A stretch of 64,000 nucleotides of DNA from Marivita sp. (GTDB lineage Bacteria; Pseudomonadota; Alphaproteobacteria; Rhodobacterales; Rhodobacteraceae), in contig NZ_JAIPUS010000002.1 of the NCBI RefSeq assembly GCF_020055675.1, positions 124,001 through 188,000 on the forward strand, given 5' to 3'. Positions 9,388 through 17,467 of the stretch are shown here, piece after piece. The notes under the pieces were generated by a model. It ran no database searches. It saw only the letters and a program-made list of their open reading frames with translations, and was not told the origin of the DNA. Position 1 is the first letter of the stretch; every line of letters begins with the position of its first letter. The position numbers and the translations under genes were made by a program.

Positions 9388-9403
9388 CCTCCATTGGTGG
9401 AGG
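9388..9403 (-). promoter_or_regulatory. Hairpin sequestering the luxI Shine-Dalgarno
   Basis: On the transcribed strand the luxI leader reads CCUCCA-CCAA-UGGAGG: a perfect 6-bp stem with a 4-base loop. Its 3' arm is the Shine-Dalgarno itself (GGAGG), and the start codon follows 8 bases later. Extra pairing (CUU with AAG, AG with CU) could extend the stem almost to the AUG. The structure is seen directly; a role in holding down luxI translation is inference. Confidence 0.55.
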
Positions 9404-9499
9404 AAGGCTGGAGACCAAAGGTGAATTGTTTCTTGTCGCCGCGACCGTTGGGTGTTGCGCTGCGGCGTAATGTGTATTTTCGAACGGCCTCGCGGCGCC

Positions 9500-10228
9500 T
9501 CAGACCACGATCTGACCTCTGGCCATTGCGCGCGCCACTGCATGCGTCGTATTCATCGCCCCGAGCTTGAAGCGTGCGCTTTCGATATAGACGCGCAACG
9601 TGTGTTCCGAGATCGACAACGTATCGGCGACCTGTGCGCGGCTATACCCCACCGCCAAGAGAGACATAGTCTCGACCTCGCGGGGCGACAGGGGTTGTGT
9701 CGGCTCTGGCGCGCGGCCCGGTTCGAGCTTGAGCGCGGTCTGGTTGAAGTAATGTGACAGCAAGATCAGGTCCCGGCGGTTCAGCTCGGTAAAGCAGGCC
9801 CATTCCGCATCACTGCAACTATGGCTGACCGTGAAAAGCGCAAACTGGCCGTTCGGCCCCCGGATCGGAATCGAATAGCCCTGGTTGCCGATACCATGCG
9901 CCATCGCATCGTTATGAAAGGCGCGGGCCGCTTTGCCGGACCAATCCAGCCGTTTCCAATCTACCGGGTGGAAGCGCTGATAACACCCCAGAACAACCGG
10001 ATCGATCCGAAGGTATCCCTTTTCAACATACCGTGCGACCCATTGCGGATCATAGGTGCCACAGCCGTATTGCGTGCCGCTGCTGGCGACCCAGTGATAC
10101 ACCATGTGGTCGACGGCGTAGTGGTGCCGCAGCCATTCGATGACGTTTTGCAATTCCTCAAGTTGGTCTGCGCACTCCAATCGTGCGATCACATCGTCCA
10201 GTTGAGGTACTTTCTTCAAAAAGCCCAC
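9500..10228 (-). CDS. luxR: LuxR-family quorum-sensing transcriptional regulator
   Basis: A 242-residue regulator with an N-terminal autoinducer-binding domain and a C-terminal LuxR helix-turn-helix. The ligand domain shows DHMVYHWV, YLRIDPVVLGCYQRFHPVDW and GNQGYSIPIRGPNGQFALF. These carry the conserved Trp, Tyr and Asp positions of AHL receptors. The DNA-binding domain begins at LSPREVETMSLLAVGYS near residue 180 and includes ISEHTLRVYIESARFKL. No in-frame ATG fits the family's N-terminus. The GTG at 10228, with AAGGGGA six bases before it, gives the expected length. Its first 71 bases overlap the small upstream gene in another frame, which suggests translational coupling. Confidence 0.9.
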   Translation of the reverse strand: MGFLKKVPQLDDVIARLECADQLEELQNVIEWLRHHYAVDHMVYHWVASSGTQYGCGTYDPQWVARYVEKGYLRIDPVVLGCYQRFHPVDWKRLDWSGKAARAFHNDAMAHGIGNQGYSIPIRGPNGQFALFTVSHSCSDAEWACFTELNRRDLILLSHYFNQTALKLEPGRAPEPTQPLSPREVETMSLLAVGYSRAQVADTLSISEHTLRVYIESARFKLGAMNTTHAVARAMARGQIVV

Positions 10229-10373
10229 GGCCCATCCCCTTGCCGTGCGACCCAATCTCTGCCCGCGCCACCAACTGGGTATCGTCCAGCTTCGCAGCGA
10301 GAGCATCCAGATCGTTTGCGATTGCAAACGTCTTGAGGTCGGTCAACACGTCTATGATCCAGTCATGTCCCAT
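10158..10373 (-). CDS. Small conserved-looking protein upstream of and overlapping luxR
   Basis: A 71-codon gene whose ATG at 10373 is preceded, 7 bases upstream, by a perfect Shine-Dalgarno (GGAGGTGA), the strongest in this part of the window. The first ~45 residues (starting MGHDWIIDVLTDLKTF) form a well-behaved amphipathic, mostly helical sequence. The last ~23 residues are read from DNA that also encodes the LuxR N-terminus and look unconstrained. From memory, similar short proteins accompany luxR genes in related bacteria, but I cannot verify this. It may be a real small protein, a translational leader controlling luxR, or the N-terminal part of a frameshifted LuxR. I assign no function. 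Confidence 0.6.
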   Translation of the reverse strand: MGHDWIIDVLTDLKTFAIANDLDALAAKLDDTQLVARAEIGSHGKGMGRGLFEESTSTGRCDRTIGVRRPT

Positions 10374-10525
10374 CTCACCGTCACCTCCAGTTAGTTAATG
10401 ATAGGTTAATTCAACTCTAGCATGTATTCTTTTTTCAACAAATTCCCTGATTCCAACTCCCCACATCTGGTGAGGGCGTAAATTCTAGTGTCTTGATCTT
10501 CAGTGCCCGGCGCCAGAATCACGAA

Positions 10526-10552
10526 ACCCGCAGGCCTGTCTGGCCCACGGGT
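10526..10552 (-). terminator. Probable terminator after ccr
   Basis: A stem-loop (ACCCG / CGGGT outer arms, GGCC / GGCC inner pairs with two mismatches, loop of five) lies about 30 bases past the ccr stop. On the ccr strand it is followed by TTTCGTGATT, a modest T-rich run. It also separates ccr from the lux genes. Confidence 0.45.
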
Positions 10553-10582
10553 CCCGATTAGCTGACAGAAGTAATCAAGTCG

Positions 10583-11869
10583 TTACGACTTGGCCGCCAA
10601 CGCGTCTTCGAAGGTACGCAACCCGGTTTTCGGGGATTGCACCAGCACCGCCATGTTGCCCGGCTTGTGTTCGTTGCGCAGCATCTTGGTATGGGCTTGC
10701 GGAATCTCGTTCCAGGGGAACACTTCGGACATGCACGGGTCCAGACGGCGCTCCACCATAAGCTGGTTGGCCGAGGCCGCCTGCTTGAGATGCGCGAAAT
10801 GCGAGCCCTGAAGGCGCTTCTGGTGCATCCACATGTACCGCACGTCGAACGTGCAGTTGAACCCGGTGGTGCCCGCGCAGATCACGACCATACCACCCTT
10901 CTTACAGACAAGCGTCGAGACCGGAAAGGTTGATTCCCCCGGATGCTCGAACACCATATCGACATTCACGCCCTTGCCGGTGATGTCCCAGATCGCCTTG
11001 CCAAACTTGCGCGCTTCCTTGAGCCAGTCATTGTATTCGGGGGTGCCGACCGTCGGCAGCTGACCCCAGCACTTGAAATCCTTGCGGTTGATGACGCCCT
11101 TGGCGCCCATCGACATCACGAAATCGCGCTTGTCTTCGTCCGATATCACGCCGATGGCGTTAGCGCCGGCCGTGTTGGCCAACTGGATAGCATAGGATCC
11201 AAGCCCCCCCGACGCGCCCCAGACCAGCACGTTCTGACCGGGCTTCAGATCATGCGGCTCATGACCGAAAAGCATCCGGTACGCGGTCGCCAGTGTCAGC
11301 GTATAACACGCTGACTCCTCCCAGCTCAGGTGCTTGGGGCGCGGCATCAACTGCTGTGCTTGCACGCGTGTGAATTGCGAAAACGACCCGTCATGCGTTT
11401 CATAGCCCCAGATGCGCTGCGTCGGTGAATACATCGGGTCGCCACCGTTGCAGTGTTCGTCGTCGCCATCGTCCTGATTGCAATGGATGACAACCTCATC
11501 GCCGACTTTCCAGCGCTTCACCTTGTCCCCGACTTTCCAGACGATGCCCGACGCGTCCGAACCGGCAATGTGATACGGCTGTTTGTGACCGTCGAACGGG
11601 CTGATCGGCTGTCCAAGACCGGCCCAGACGCCATTGTAATTAACCCCCGCAGCCATCACGAGAACCAGCACCTCGTTGCTGTCGATTTCCCACGTGTCGA
11701 CAACTTCAACTTCGAAGGCTTGCTCTGGCTCACCGTGACGTTCTCGGCGGATCGTCCACGCGTACATCTGGTCGGGAACATAGCCCATCGGCGGCATCTC
11801 ACCGATTTCGTACAAGTCCTTCTCCGGCGCATTGTAATCTGCGATGCCGGTTTGCTGATCAAGAGCCAT
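10583..11869 (-). CDS. ccr: Crotonyl-CoA carboxylase/reductase
   Basis: Key enzyme of the ethylmalonyl-CoA pathway: reductive carboxylation of crotonyl-CoA to (2S)-ethylmalonyl-CoA with NADPH and CO2, allowing growth on C2 units without isocitrate lyase. The ATG at 11869 is chosen because GGAGG lies 5 bases upstream, giving 428 residues, the usual length. Typical stretches are GEMPPMGYVPDQMYAW near residue 22, GVNYNGVWAGLGQPISPFDG near residue 80, and HIAGSDASGIVW. The Rossmann motif WGASGGLGSYAIQLA is near residue 220, and MWMHQKRLQGSHFAHLKQA near residue 357. The ecm gene lies 1.8 kb away, and the intervening acyltransferase is upstream of ccr on the same strand with 159 bases between. Confidence 0.96.
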   Translation of the reverse strand: MALDQQTGIADYNAPEKDLYEIGEMPPMGYVPDQMYAWTIRRERHGEPEQAFEVEVVDTWEIDSNEVLVLVMAAGVNYNGVWAGLGQPISPFDGHKQPYHIAGSDASGIVWKVGDKVKRWKVGDEVVIHCNQDDGDDEHCNGGDPMYSPTQRIWGYETHDGSFSQFTRVQAQQLMPRPKHLSWEESACYTLTLATAYRMLFGHEPHDLKPGQNVLVWGASGGLGSYAIQLANTAGANAIGVISDEDKRDFVMSMGAKGVINRKDFKCWGQLPTVGTPEYNDWLKEARKFGKAIWDITGKGVNVDMVFEHPGESTFPVSTLVCKKGGMVVICAGTTGFNCTFDVRYMWMHQKRLQGSHFAHLKQAASANQLMVERRLDPCMSEVFPWNEIPQAHTKMLRNEHKPGNMAVLVQSPKTGLRTFEDALAAKS

Positions 11870-12028
11870 CGGTGCCTCCATAAGGTAGAGTCGTTACTAT
11901 GCCGCAATGCAGAATCGCGACGTCTCAGAATGAGATATGAGCAATATTGAAATTATGCAACAAGATTAGCGTATTTTTTGAAACTTTATAACCGAGCAGT
12001 TGCAGAAACTCGGTCCAGTCGCAGCGCC

Positions 12029-13375
12029 CTAGTCAATCAAGTGTTTGATCGAATTGGCATAGAATTCTGCCAGGGCCACCTGACTTTCCGGGAGTCGCAA
12101 GACATCGCCTTCTTTCACAACGACGCCCCTCTCGATCAGGCTTCGCAGGCCGACCTCGACCGCAGAATCGCAGTTGGTGCGGGGCAGATGTCCTTTCACC
12201 TCCGCGACCTGCTTCATGGTCTTTTCAAAAGCAACCTCCAACGCGGCGCATGTCATCGTTCCATGACGCAGCAACAGGAAGGCAATCAACGGCACCGGCA
12301 ACACCGGAACCGCCTCGGATATCCGCGTCATGATCTTATCCGACAGCGCATCCGCATCACCCGGCACGCCTTCCAGATCACTCAGAACCAAGGGTTTCCC
12401 GAAACTGACAGCGGCATCGCCAAAGCGCTGAAACCGGCCGGTGACACGCAACCATACCTGTTTCAGGATCGCTCGGAAAACGACGCTGATCCGCGCCCGG
12501 AACTTGCGCTCCCCACTGTCTCGTGCCCGCAGAAGGATCGTATCCTCCAGAACGCGGTCGTAATTCAGCGCCACCGGCACAAACACGACATCGCGCTGTG
12601 CCGCAGCCGCGCCGTCCAGCATGTATTTCAGGATGCCCACCTTGGGTTTCGCAAGACTGCCATCAAGGCTCAATCCGCCTTCGGGGAAAACCGCTTGCGT
12701 CACACCGGCCCCCGTCGCCTGCTGCACATATTTCGCGAGGATGCTGCGATACAGCGCATCACGCGACCGGCGGCGGATGAAATACGCCCCCATCGCCCGG
12801 ATCAGCCGCGACAACGGCCAGACCCGCGCCCACTCTCCAACGGCATAGGACAGCGCGGACCTGTCTGCCGCTAGATAGGTGACGAGAACATAATCCATAT
12901 TCGACCGATGGTTCATGACGAACACAACGGTTGCCTCTGGGTCCACCTCTGACAGGGTCGGATCCTGATGCACCATCCGCACGCGGTAAAGCGATGTGCT
13001 CAGCAACTTGGCCGCCCGGATTGCAAAGCCGAAATAGGCCCAGGCCGAAAAAGATGGCACGATCTCGCGCGCGTAGCGTTTTGCGCGTTCGAACGCCACG
13101 TCTTCGCGCACGCCATGCGTTTCGGCGTGTCGGACGATAGCCCGTGTCACATCGGGATCATAAACCAGCCGCTGGATCATGTCTTGGCGCCGAAGCAGTT
13201 TGAACGGCTGGATCGGCCGCTCGAGCCGCGCATTCAACCGTGTGACCGCGCGCTCCATTCTGCGGCGAAAGAACCAGCGCACCGATGGAAACAGGAAATG
13301 CGACGCAAATGTTACTGCCGCAAACAGCAAAATCAGTAGAAACGCCCAGAAGGGCAAGGTGACCTGAGATGTCAT
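12029..13375 (-). CDS. Glycerol-3-phosphate/1-acylglycerol-phosphate acyltransferase family protein (PlsB/PlsC-like)
   Basis: A 448-residue membrane-associated acyltransferase. One N-terminal transmembrane segment (residues about 8-28) precedes a basic region. The acyltransferase core has NHRSNMD near residue 155 (the HxxxxD catalytic box), YFIRRRS near residue 195, and the substrate-binding FPEGGLSLDG near residue 225. A long C-terminal part has no recognisable domain. The family transfers acyl groups to glycerol 3-phosphate or lysophosphatidate in phospholipid synthesis, but the precise acceptor is not clear. The gene sits between ccr and ecm, so its promoter region is shared back-to-back with ecm. 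Confidence 0.82.
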   Translation of the reverse strand: MTSQVTLPFWAFLLILLFAAVTFASHFLFPSVRWFFRRRMERAVTRLNARLERPIQPFKLLRRQDMIQRLVYDPDVTRAIVRHAETHGVREDVAFERAKRYAREIVPSFSAWAYFGFAIRAAKLLSTSLYRVRMVHQDPTLSEVDPEATVVFVMNHRSNMDYVLVTYLAADRSALSYAVGEWARVWPLSRLIRAMGAYFIRRRSRDALYRSILAKYVQQATGAGVTQAVFPEGGLSLDGSLAKPKVGILKYMLDGAAAAQRDVVFVPVALNYDRVLEDTILLRARDSGERKFRARISVVFRAILKQVWLRVTGRFQRFGDAAVSFGKPLVLSDLEGVPGDADALSDKIMTRISEAVPVLPVPLIAFLLLRHGTMTCAALEVAFEKTMKQVAEVKGHLPRTNCDSAVEVGLRSLIERGVVVKEGDVLRLPESQVALAEFYANSIKHLID

Positions 13376-13563
13376 AACCCACCCTTGCAGCGGTTCAGCG
13401 AATGGTAAATGGCAAAGCAGTCCACCACAAAGCTACCGCAGCATGGCATCACACAATATACAAATGCCCGATCCTGCGGCACAGTTCCAAGTCCAGCGCC
13501 CTTTGACAAAAAGAGGACCTATGCTGTTTTGCAGCGGAAAACCGGACGCCGCGGCGCAGCGAA

Positions 13564-13591
13564 TTGACAGGGACATAATGTTTCATTTAAT
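13564..13591 (+). promoter_or_regulatory. Sigma-70-type promoter for ecm
   Basis: A perfect TTGACA at 13564-13569 is followed after 16 bases by TTTAAT (5 of 6 matches to TATAAT), about 50 bases before the ecm ATG. It lies in the 268-base divergent space between the acyltransferase and ecm. A second TTGACA at 13503 has no convincing -10 partner. Confidence 0.5.
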
Positions 13592-13643
13592 CAAAACACG
13601 ACGCAACAAGATTACACATCCTAACCCGCCTGACGAGGACGAC

Positions 13644-15620
13644 ATGACCGACGCACAGACCCCGCTCCGCGACCGCCCTTGGCTCATCCGCACTTATGCG
13701 GGTCACTCCACGGCGCACGCCTCGAACGCGCTGTATCGCTCCAATCTCGCAAAGGGGCAAACCGGCCTCTCGGTTGCCTTCGACCTGCCAACCCAAACCG
13801 GGTATGACAGCGATCACGTGCTCGCGCGCGGCGAAGTCGGCAAGGTCGGCGTCCCGATCAGCCATCTGGGAGACATGCGCACGCTTTTTGACCAGATCCC
13901 GCTGGACCAGATGAATACCTCCATGACGATCAACGCGACCGCCCCATGGCTTCTCGCGCTCTATATCGCCGTGGCCGAGGAGCAGGGCGCGGACGTGTCG
14001 AATTTGCAAGGCACCGTGCAGAACGATCTCATCAAGGAGTATCTTTCACGCGGCACTTATATCTGCCCGCCAAAACCCTCGCTCAAGATGATCGGCGACG
14101 TGGCCGAATATTGCTACACGCATATCCCCAAATGGAACCCGATGAACGTCTGTTCCTACCACCTGCAAGAGGCCGGCGCGACGCCGGAACAGGAATTGTC
14201 CTTCGCGCTTGCCACTGCCGTCGCTGTTCTGGATGAATTGAAGCCCCGCGTTCCCGACGAGGATTTCCCGGCGCTCGCCGGCCGGATTTCCTTTTTCGTA
14301 AATGCAGGTATCCGTTTCGTCACCGAAATGTGCAAGATGCGTGCCTTCGTTGATCTCTGGGACGAAATCCTTGAGGATCGCTATGGCGTCGAAGACCCGA
14401 AATTCCGCCGCTTCCGCTATGGTGTTCAGGTGAACTCTCTTGGCCTTACCGAACAGCAGCCTGAAAACAACGTCTACCGCATCCTGATCGAAATGCTGGC
14501 CGTCACACTCTCGAAAAACGCCCGCGCCCGCGCGGTGCAGCTCCCGGCCTGGAACGAAGCGCTTGGCCTGCCGCGCCCTTGGGATCAGCAATGGTCCATG
14601 CGGATGCAACAGATCCTCGCCTATGAAACCGATCTTCTGGAATTCGACGACCTGTTCGATGGCAACCCTGCGGTCGACGCCAAGGTCGAACAACTCAAGG
14701 AGGGCGCCCGCGCCGAATTGGCAAATCTTGACAGCATGGGCGGGGCGATCGGGGCCATCGACTACATGAAAGGCCGCCTGGTCGATTCCAATGCCGACCG
14801 CCTGAACAGGATTGAACGCAACGAAACCATTGTCGTCGGCGTGAACAAATGGACGGAATGCGAACCCTCCCCGCTCCAGACCGAAGACGGGGGCATCATG
14901 GTCGTGGACCCTGCGGTGGAGCAGGACCAGATCGACCGCCTGAATGCATGGCGCGCGGATCGGGATGCCGAAGCCGTCGAAAGGGCCCTAGCCGATCTGC
15001 GCGCCTCTGCCAAGGACGGCGAAAACATCATGCCAGCCTCCATTGCCGCTGCGCGCGCCGGCGTCACCACCGGCGAATGGGCGGGCGAGATGCGGAGAGC
15101 GCACGGCGAATATCGCGGCCCGACCGGCGTCTCAAAGGCCGCAAGCAACAAGACCGAGGGGCTCGACGACATTCGAAACGCGGTGGAAGCCGTCAGTGAC
15201 AAGCTGGGCCGTCGCCTCAAGTTCCTTGTCGGCAAGCCGGGCCTTGACGGGCACAGCAACGGCGCCGAGCAGATCGCCTTCCGCGCCCGGGATTGCGGCA
15301 TGGATATCGACTATGAAGGTATCCGGCTCACGCCCGATGAAATCGTGGCGGCCGCGCGCGACAATGACGTGCATGTCGTCGGCCTCTCGATCCTGTCGGG
15401 AAGTCACACGCCACTTGTCGAGGATATGATGAAGAAGATGCAGGAGGCTGGCCTCGCGCAGATTCCTGTCATCGTTGGCGGTATCATTCCCGAAGACGAT
15501 GCCAAACGCCTCCTGGGCATGGGTGTGGCACGGGTCTATACGCCAAAGGATTTCGAGCTGAACACCATCATGAAGGATATCGTGGCGCTCGTGGATCCCA
15601 AGGCGGTGGCGGCGGAGTAG
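13644..15620 (+). CDS. ecm: Ethylmalonyl-CoA mutase (coenzyme B12-dependent)
   Basis: Adenosylcobalamin-dependent mutase of 658 residues, converting (2R)-ethylmalonyl-CoA to methylsuccinyl-CoA. The N-terminal substrate barrel shows GHSTAHASNALYR and GLSVAFDLPTQTGYDSDH, followed by NVCSYHLQEAGATPEQE. The C-terminal B12-binding domain has the base-off DGHSNG motif (cobalt-ligand His near residue 536) and ends with VIVGGIIPEDDAKRL. The alternative is methylmalonyl-CoA mutase large subunit, but the single-chain length and closeness to ccr favour Ecm. The open frame extends upstream; the ATG at 13644, starting MTDAQTPLRDRPW, fits the family N-terminus. Confidence 0.92.
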   Translation: MTDAQTPLRDRPWLIRTYAGHSTAHASNALYRSNLAKGQTGLSVAFDLPTQTGYDSDHVLARGEVGKVGVPISHLGDMRTLFDQIPLDQMNTSMTINATAPWLLALYIAVAEEQGADVSNLQGTVQNDLIKEYLSRGTYICPPKPSLKMIGDVAEYCYTHIPKWNPMNVCSYHLQEAGATPEQELSFALATAVAVLDELKPRVPDEDFPALAGRISFFVNAGIRFVTEMCKMRAFVDLWDEILEDRYGVEDPKFRRFRYGVQVNSLGLTEQQPENNVYRILIEMLAVTLSKNARARAVQLPAWNEALGLPRPWDQQWSMRMQQILAYETDLLEFDDLFDGNPAVDAKVEQLKEGARAELANLDSMGGAIGAIDYMKGRLVDSNADRLNRIERNETIVVGVNKWTECEPSPLQTEDGGIMVVDPAVEQDQIDRLNAWRADRDAEAVERALADLRASAKDGENIMPASIAAARAGVTTGEWAGEMRRAHGEYRGPTGVSKAASNKTEGLDDIRNAVEAVSDKLGRRLKFLVGKPGLDGHSNGAEQIAFRARDCGMDIDYEGIRLTPDEIVAAARDNDVHVVGLSILSGSHTPLVEDMMKKMQEAGLAQIPVIVGGIIPEDDAKRLLGMGVARVYTPKDFELNTIMKDIVALVDPKAVAAE

Positions 15621-15730
15621 CCTCACGTCATGTCATTGGGTCGTGTTGCTGGACCTGCCTGCGAGATCTGGTATCAGACTTCGAAATCCGGATATCGATA
15701 AATCTTAACGAAGAAGGCCTGATTGATCCA

Positions 15731-16210
15731 ATGAAACAGCTTTCTACCGCGTTCGTATTTGCCACGTTGCCCGTCAGCGCCATCGCCGAGACCCAGCTTG
15801 AACGCCTTGAGCGCATCTCCGAAGAGATGACCGACGCGATGTACGAGGCCATGATCAGCATGGTGGAACGCCAGGGAGGCGATCCCGCGCCATTGCGCGG
15901 TGCGATGCCCGCCAGCACATGGGACAAGGACTTTCGCGCGGCAGGAGCATGCATGCTCGACAGATTCACCGATAAATCCAGTCCAGAGGCGGTGACACAA
16001 ATGCTGGACGAGATGGAAGCCTTTCTCCCGGAAGTTGCCACGATGGATCTCGAAAACGCCGACGAGGACATGAACTTTCTTCCGGCAGGCATTTCGGAAG
16101 ACTATTCCATTCAGGTAAATTCCGAATGCGGTTTGCCGGAAATCATGATGCAGCGCATGCAGGAGTCCGGCTTTTCTGCCGCAATGATGCAGGCCATGAG
16201 AGGAAATTGA
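15731..16210 (+). CDS. Hypothetical exported protein
   Basis: A 159-residue protein of unknown function. A short signal peptide (basic MKQ, hydrophobic core, likely cleavage after SAIA near residue 19) points to export. The mature part is acidic, methionine-rich and helical, with two Cys (in GACMLDRF and SECGLPE) that could form a disulfide in the periplasm. It lies 110 bases after ecm on the same strand, with no strong ribosome binding site, and is not obviously in the same operon. I recognise no family. Confidence 0.7.
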   Translation: MKQLSTAFVFATLPVSAIAETQLERLERISEEMTDAMYEAMISMVERQGGDPAPLRGAMPASTWDKDFRAAGACMLDRFTDKSSPEAVTQMLDEMEAFLPEVATMDLENADEDMNFLPAGISEDYSIQVNSECGLPEIMMQRMQESGFSAAMMQAMRGN

Positions 16211-16366
16211 CGCGCAACAGCGTCGGCCAACAGCTCGGAGCTGTGCAACAATTTTCAATTGAGCAAACTTTTTGCCAGAAGCGGAAAGCGATTTGCGAAT
16301 TGACTTCGCAAAATAGTCGCGTATGCCCATCCCGATCAAATAATTCGAGTTAGTTGGGAGACACTC

Positions 16367-16678
16367 ATGAGCATCGATCTGAATAATATGTCCAAGGATG
16401 AGCTGAAAAAACTGATCAAGGACGCCGAGAAAGCACTCAAGACACTTGAAACCCGTCGGCTGAATGAAGCCAAACAAGCCGCGGAATCGGCTGCGAAGGA
16501 ATACGGGTTTTCGCTGGATGAATTGCTTGGGCGCGCGCCCAAGCAAGGCTCCAAAAGCGCTCCGAAATACAAAAATCCAGACAATCCCGAACAAACCTGG
16601 ACGGGAAAGGGTCGCAAACCGAATTGGGTGAACGACGCTCTTGAGTCCGGCAAGACTATGGAAGATCTGAAGATTTGA
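16367..16678 (+). CDS. H-NS family nucleoid-associated protein (HvrA/Spb-like)
   Basis: A 103-residue DNA-binding protein. The N-terminal half (residues 5-50) is a charged oligomerising helix. The C-terminal half contains [19 protein letters not shown] near residue 66, the H-NS type AT-hook-like motif followed by the conserved W-V segment. In Rhodobacter, relatives such as HvrA regulate photosynthesis or nitrogen genes; the target here is unknown. GGGAG sits about 6 bases upstream of the ATG. A weak promoter (TTGACT-N16-TATGCC, 16300-16327) overlaps a small inverted repeat (GCGAA..TTCGC, 16296-16310). Confidence 0.88.
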   Translation: MSIDLNNMSKDELKKLIKDAEKALKTLETRRLNEAKQAAESAAKEYGFSLDELLGRAPKQGSKSAPKYKNPDNPEQTWTGKGRKPNWVNDALESGKTMEDLKI

Positions 16679-16679
16679 G

Positions 16680-17384
16680 ATGACACTCCATATCGGTGCG
16701 ACGCCGGGTGAAATTGCAGAAACGATCTTGATGCCCGGCGATCCGTATCGCGCGAAATGGGCCGCGGAGACATTCCTTGATAACCCGAAATGTGTGAATG
16801 ACGTGCGTGGTATGCTCGGCTTCACCGGGACCTGGTGCGGGCATGCCGTTACCATTCACGGTTCGGGTATGGGAATGCCTTCGCTGTCAATCTATGCCAA
16901 CGAACTGATCCGCGACCATGGGGCCAAGACCTTGATCCGGATTGGATCATGCGGCGCGATGCAGGAACATGTTGGACTGCGCGATGTGATTCTGGCCATG
17001 ACCGCCAGCAGCCTGTCAACGCCGTCGAGTGGCATCTTTCGCGAGTTGAACTTCGCACCCTGTGCGGATTGGGGTCTCTTGCGCGCGGCTGCGGATGCAG
17101 CAGAGGCCAAGAGCACAAGAACCCATATCGGCGGCATTTATTCATCGGACGTGTTCTACGATGAACGACCGGACCTGAATGAACAGATGACCCGCCACGG
17201 CATCCTCGGGGTCGAGATGGAGGCCGCCGAGCTTTACAATCTCGCCGCGCGCCATTCTGTCCGTGCCCTTGCCGTGCTGACAGTGTCCGACCACTTGCAA
17301 ACCGGCGCCGCCTTGCCCTCGAAAGATCGAGAGAGCAGCTTTGGCGATATGATCGACATCGCCCTCACAGCCGCCTTTGCTTGA
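16680..17384 (+). CDS. deoD: Purine-nucleoside phosphorylase, DeoD type
   Basis: A 234-residue hexameric-type phosphorylase that cleaves purine (deoxy)nucleosides with phosphate to free base and ribose 1-phosphate in the salvage pathway. Motifs are [19 protein letters not shown] at the N-terminus, [10 protein letters not shown] near residue 59, and IRIGSCGAM near residue 84 (phosphate site). The C-terminal [10 protein letters not shown] near residue 178 contributes the ribose-binding Met-Glu. It starts one base after the H-NS-like gene stop, with no clear ribosome binding site of its own, so its translation is probably coupled to that gene. This pairing of a nucleoid protein with a salvage enzyme is unusual. 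Confidence 0.94.
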   Translation: MTLHIGATPGEIAETILMPGDPYRAKWAAETFLDNPKCVNDVRGMLGFTGTWCGHAVTIHGSGMGMPSLSIYANELIRDHGAKTLIRIGSCGAMQEHVGLRDVILAMTASSLSTPSSGIFRELNFAPCADWGLLRAAADAAEAKSTRTHIGGIYSSDVFYDERPDLNEQMTRHGILGVEMEAAELYNLAARHSVRALAVLTVSDHLQTGAALPSKDRESSFGDMIDIALTAAFA

Positions 17385-17410
17385 TTCGGCATAAAACCGC
17401 GCAAAAGATT

Positions 17411-17432
17411 GGAAACCGCCAAGCCGGTTTCC
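17411..17432 (+). terminator. Stem-loop after deoD
   Basis: A perfect 8-bp inverted repeat (GGAAACCG / CGGTTTCC, 6-base loop) starts 27 bases past the deoD stop. No T-run follows, so it may be a factor-dependent terminator or an mRNA 3'-end stabiliser rather than a classic intrinsic terminator. Confidence 0.4.
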
Positions 17433-17467
17433 AACTCCCGCCACATTTTCGCTGCACAATCAAAACC

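Noticed and set aside
9380-9499. Possible lux box between luxR and luxI
   Set aside because: No 18-20 bp palindrome resembling known lux boxes was found; the only good inverted repeat overlaps the luxI ribosome binding site.
13376-13643. Cobalamin riboswitch upstream of the B12-dependent mutase gene
   Set aside because: No B12-box-like conserved sequence or long folded leader could be recognised; the promoter is close to the start codon.
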